Assembly: GCA_947179265.1 (NCBI GenBank)
Contig: CAMXBB010000042.1
Span: 1-8,784 of the forward strand
Direction of reading: 5' to 3'
Length of the DNA stretch: 8,784 nt
DNA from: an uncultured Bacillota bacterium
GTDB lineage: Bacteria > Bacillota_I > Bacilli_A > RF39 > UBA660
Under the pieces are notes generated by a model that did no database searches, was not told the origin of the DNA, and saw nothing but the letters and a program-made list of their open reading frames with translations. This document shows positions 6,307-8,784 of the stretch, one piece after another. Each line of letters starts with the position of its first letter. Position 1 is the first letter of the stretch. Made by a program: the position numbers and the translations under genes.

Positions 6307-6321
6307 TAATACATCTTTTTT
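6297..6321 (+). terminator. Intrinsic terminator overlapping a stop codon
   Basis: AAAGATGTA (6297-6305) pairs over nine bases with TACATCTTT (6310-6318) around the 4-nt loop GTAA, followed by more T. The TAG stop (6304-6306) lies at the top of the left arm. It isolates the broken gene from the heat-shock unit. Confidence 0.8.
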
Positions 6322-6360
6322 CATTATAAAAACAAGAAATGTACATAAAATATAAATATA

Positions 6361-6387
6361 TTAGCACTCTGTATTGACAAGTGCTAA
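6361..6387 (+). promoter_or_regulatory. CIRCE element (HrcA operator)
   Basis: TTAGCACTC (6361-6369), a 9-nt spacer, and AAGTGCTAA (6379-6387) match the CIRCE consensus TTAGCACTC-N9-GAGTGCTAA at 17 of 18 arm positions. The only change is G to A at 6379. CIRCE binds the heat-shock repressor HrcA in Bacillota and Mollicutes. It overlaps the -35 of the hsp20 promoter, so bound HrcA would block RNA polymerase. hrcA itself is not in the window. Confidence 0.95.
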
Positions 6388-6402
6388 TAATCGAGTTATT
6401 AT
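6374..6402 (+). promoter_or_regulatory. Sigma-A promoter of the hsp20-clpB unit
   Basis: A perfect -35 TTGACA (6374-6379), a 17-bp spacer and a -10 TATTAT (6397-6402; 5 of 6 to consensus) predict a start near 6408-6410. The -35 lies inside CIRCE. A second dyad, CGAGTTA (6392-6398) against TAACTTG (6403-6409), with one G:T pair, covers the -10. The leader from about 6410 to 6435 is almost pure purine and should be unstructured, so an RNA thermometer is unlikely. SD is AAGGA (6421-6425). Confidence 0.85.
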
Positions 6403-6435
6403 TAACTTGTAAAGAGAAAGAAGGAAAAGATAATT

Positions 6436-6825
6436 ATGTTACCAAGTAGAATTTTATTTGATAATTTATTTGATGATTTTGATTTAAATACAAGACAAGA
6501 AAAAGGAATGAAATGTGATATTTATGAAGAAGATGGAAAATATAAAATAGTTACAGATGTTCCTGGATTTAGAAAAGAAGATATAAAATTAGAAGTAAAT
6601 AATGGATATTTAACAATATCTGCTGAAAAGAAATCTAATGTAGATGATGATAATAAAAAATATCTTCGTCGTGAAAGAGTATATTCTAAAGAAGTACGTC
6701 AATTCTATGTTGGAGATATCGATATTGATGATGTAAAAGCTAAATTTAAAGATGGTATTTTGATTATTTCAGTACCAAAAGAAGAAAAAGAGAGAGAAAC
6801 TAAACGAGTAATTGATATTGATTAA
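6436..6825 (+). CDS. hsp20: Small heat-shock protein, Hsp20 (alpha-crystallin) family
   Basis: This is an ATP-independent holdase that binds unfolding proteins and passes them to the DnaK/ClpB refolding machinery. The 129-aa product has a short N-terminal arm (about 1-23; LFDNLFDDFD is a typical hydrophobic-acidic start) and an alpha-crystallin domain (about 25-115). Family landmarks are visible: DVPGFRKEDIKLEV (41-54), NGYLTISAEK (56-65), and the closing FKDGILIISVPK (104-115), equivalent to the usual NGVLxIxxPK. The C-terminal tail carries an I-x-I motif (I126-D-I128), used in sHsp oligomer assembly. Length is slightly short for bacterial Hsp20 because the N-terminal arm is short. The start is supported by SD AAGGA 10 nt upstream. 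CIRCE and a strong promoter precede it, and a hairpin then clpB follow, so HrcA regulation is expected. Confidence 0.96.
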   Translation: MLPSRILFDNLFDDFDLNTRQEKGMKCDIYEEDGKYKIVTDVPGFRKEDIKLEVNNGYLTISAEKKSNVDDDNKKYLRRERVYSKEVRQFYVGDIDIDDVKAKFKDGILIISVPKEEKERETKRVIDID

Positions 6826-6829
6826 ATAG

Positions 6830-6855
6830 AAACTAGTGAAATTCACTAGTTTTTT
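6830..6855 (+). terminator. Terminator-type hairpin between hsp20 and clpB
   Basis: AAACTAGTG (6830-6838) pairs over nine bases with CACTAGTTT (6844-6852) around a 5-nt loop, with a T run at 6850-6855. It begins 4 nt after the hsp20 stop and ends one base before the clpB SD AGGAGG (6856-6861). No promoter is visible between it and clpB, so clpB must depend on read-through; the hairpin would then make hsp20 transcripts more abundant than clpB. It could also stabilise the hsp20 mRNA 3' end. Confidence 0.75.
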
Positions 6856-6867
6856 AGGAGGTTTATT

Positions 6868-8784
6868 ATGTTTAATAATGAAGATGATAATAAAAATGTC
6901 TTAGAAAAATATGGAAGAGATATTACTAATCTTGCTCGTGATAATAAAATTGATCCTGTAATTGGTCGAGATGAAGAGATAAGAAATTTGATTAGGATTC
7001 TTTCACGTAAGACTAAAAATAATCCAGTACTTATAGGTGAACCAGGTGTTGGTAAAACTGCTATAGTTGAAGGACTAGCCCAAAGAATTATTAAAGGAGA
7101 TATACCAGATACATTAAAGAATAAAAGAGTATGGGAACTTGACTTATCGGCTTTGATTGCTGGAGCTAAATATCAAGGTGAGTTCGAAGAAAGATTTAAA
7201 GCTGTATTAAAAGAGATTGAAAAATCTGAGGGAGATATTATCATGTTTATCGATGAGATTCATATGATAGTTGGGGCTGGATCTAATAATGCCATGAATG
7301 TTGGTAATATGTTAAAACCAATGTTAGCAAGAGGAGAATTACGTCTTATTGGTGCTACAACTTTAAATGAATATCGTGAATTTATCGAACGTGATGGAGC
7401 ATTAGAAAGACGTTTACAAAAGATTATTGTTCATGAACCAAATACTGTTGATACTTTAACTATTCTTCGTGGATTAAAGGAAAGATTTGAAATATATCAT
7501 GGTGTATCTATTAAGGATAATGCTCTTGTATCAGCTGTAAATCTTTCCGATAGATATATAACTGATAGATTCCTACCAGATAAAGCTATAGATTTAGTTG
7601 ATGAAGCATGCGCTACAATTAAGATGCAAATGAATTCAGTACCTACAGAACTTGATACTTTAACTCGTACGATAATGACCTTGGAAATTGAACTTGAAGC
7701 TATAAAAAAAGAAAAAGATGAGATAAGTAAAAAAAGAGTTGAAGAAATCAATTTGGAAATGTCTTCATTAAAAGAAAGAGAAGCTAAGTTAAGAAGTACT
7801 TGGGAAGAGGAGAAGAGTTTAAAAGAACAAATCAATGCTAAAAAGAGTAGATTAGAACAATTAAGATTTGAATTAACTCAAGCTGAAGATTCTTATGATT
7901 TAGAGAAAGCCGCTAAATTAAAACATAGTGAAATACCTAAATTAGAAATGGAATTAAGTGAGTTAAAATTAAATATGCAATCTAGTATCTTATCTGATAC
8001 CGTTACTGATGAAGATATTGCTTCTATTGTTAGTAGGTGGACCAATATTCCGATTCAAAAGTTAGTTGGTGGAGAAAAGGAAAAATTACTTTCATTAAAG
8101 GATAATTTAAGAAAGAGAGTAAAGGGGCAAGATGAAGCTATTGAATTAGTTGGAAATGCTATTATTAGAGCAAGAAGTGGAATAAAAGATCCAACAAGAC
8201 CTATCGGTTCATTTATCTTTATGGGACCTACTGGTGTTGGTAAAACAGAGGTTGCTAAGAGTTTAGCTAGTGAATTATTTGATGATGAAAGACATATCAT
8301 CAGAATTGATTGTTCAGAATATATGGAAGCATTTAATGTTTCAAGATTGCTAGGCGCTCCTCCAGGATATGTTGGATATGATCAAGGTGGAGAATTAACA
8401 GAAGCTGTAAGAAGAAATCCATATTCGATCGTATTATTTGATGAGATAGAAAAGGCTCATCCTGATATCTTTAATATTTTACTTCAAATATTAGATGATG
8501 GAAGGATAACTGATGGTCAAGGAAGATTAATTGATTTTAAAAATACAATAATCATTATGACTTCTAACTTAGGAAGTGATATTATCTTAAATAATGAAGA
8601 TAATCGTGATGAATTAGTAATGAAACTATTAAAGTCAACATTCCGTCCAGAGTTGATCAATAGAATAGATGAGATAATAACCTTTAATTCTTTAAACAAA
8701 GATATAATATATGAAGTATTAGGTCGTATAATTAATGATACTAATAAATACTTATCTAACATGCATATTAGTATTAGATTAAGT
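6868..8784 (+). CDS. clpB: ClpB disaggregase lacking the N-domain (3' partial)
   Basis: ClpB is a hexameric AAA+ unfoldase that threads aggregated proteins through its pore, working with DnaK. The frame is open for 639 codons to the right edge. Domain 1 has Walker A GEPGVGKT (57-64), pore loop GAKYQGEFEERF, Walker B with D129-E130, and the arginine-finger motif ERRLQK. A full-length coiled-coil middle domain (about 258-375) distinguishes ClpB from ClpA, ClpC and ClpE. Domain 2 has Walker A GPTGVGKT (453-460), pore loop GYVGY, Walker B with D525-E526, and FRPELINRIDEI near the edge. Only about ten residues precede the domain-1 start (LEKYGRDITNLAR), so the usual N-terminal Clp_N domain of about 145 residues is absent. 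The start is firm: AGGAGG (6856-6861) 6 nt upstream of ATG, with the terminator hairpin directly before it. Probably co-regulated with hsp20 by HrcA through read-through. Confidence 0.96.
   Translation, partial: MFNNEDDNKNVLEKYGRDITNLARDNKIDPVIGRDEEIRNLIRILSRKTKNNPVLIGEPGVGKTAIVEGLAQRIIKGDIPDTLKNKRVWELDLSALIAGAKYQGEFEERFKAVLKEIEKSEGDIIMFIDEIHMIVGAGSNNAMNVGNMLKPMLARGELRLIGATTLNEYREFIERDGALERRLQKIIVHEPNTVDTLTILRGLKERFEIYHGVSIKDNALVSAVNLSDRYITDRFLPDKAIDLVDEACATIKMQMNSVPTELDTLTRTIMTLEIELEAIKKEKDEISKKRVEEINLEMSSLKEREAKLRSTWEEEKSLKEQINAKKSRLEQLRFELTQAEDSYDLEKAAKLKHSEIPKLEMELSELKLNMQSSILSDTVTDEDIASIVSRWTNIPIQKLVGGEKEKLLSLKDNLRKRVKGQDEAIELVGNAIIRARSGIKDPTRPIGSFIFMGPTGVGKTEVAKSLASELFDDERHIIRIDCSEYMEAFNVSRLLGAPPGYVGYDQGGELTEAVRRNPYSIVLFDEIEKAHPDIFNILLQILDDGRITDGQGRLIDFKNTIIIMTSNLGSDIILNNEDNRDELVMKLLKSTFRPELINRIDEIITFNSLNKDIIYEVLGRIINDTNKYLSNMHISIRLS

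Noticed and set aside
6410..6435. RNA thermometer in the hsp20 leader
   Set aside because: The leader is almost all purine and cannot pair with its own SD; CIRCE explains heat control.
7497..8762. Reverse-strand open frames opposite clpB (7497-7835, 8055-8300, 8517-8762)
   Set aside because: clpB on the + strand is unmistakable through this region; these are antisense shadows.

Overview
The window is very AT-rich and gene-dense, with all recognised genes on the + strand, strong Shine-Dalgarno (SD) sites and compact intrinsic terminators. It uses the standard bacterial code: Trp is TGG and TGA is a stop (for example 3210-3212). A cell-wall transpeptidase with a PASTA domain, a CIRCE/HrcA operator and a ClpB lacking its N-domain together suggest a low-GC Bacillota, probably a walled relative of the Mollicutes or Erysipelotrichales from a gut-type environment. 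That assignment is an inference from gene style; no taxonomic marker is present.

Layout. (1) 1-362: the 3' end of an unrecognised gene, closed by a terminator that overlaps its stop codon. (2) 421-1200: a secreted protein of unknown function, with a perfect -10 box inside an operator-like dyad just upstream. (3) 1305-3212: a class B penicillin-binding protein (FtsI/SpoVD type) with one C-terminal PASTA domain. (4) 3285-3941: an unrecognised cytoplasmic protein, possibly co-transcribed with the PBP because no terminator separates them. (5) 4076-6306: a large unrecognised gene broken by a perfect 350-bp tandem duplication. Removing one copy restores one open frame of 626 codons plus stop; as written, it is split into 182-aa and 561-aa reading frames that overlap by 4 nt. 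(6) 6361-8784: a heat-shock unit with a CIRCE operator, sigma-A promoter, Hsp20, an internal terminator hairpin, and clpB running off the right edge.

The heat-shock unit is the only clear functional team. Hsp20 holds unfolding proteins, and ClpB, normally with DnaK, pulls apart aggregates; HrcA probably represses both through CIRCE. The PBP works in septal or sidewall peptidoglycan cross-linking. The two unrecognised intracellular proteins (3285-3941 and 4076-6306) may share a small beta-hairpin plus helix module.

The observations most worth checking are the 350-bp tandem duplication (real mutation or assembly artefact), the two-fold internal repeat in the broken protein, the single-base change in CIRCE that also completes the -35 box, and the N-domain-less ClpB. 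I see no tRNA, rRNA, CRISPR array, insertion sequence or origin, and no gene-free stretch over 300 bases. I do not see a clearly new multi-gene system.
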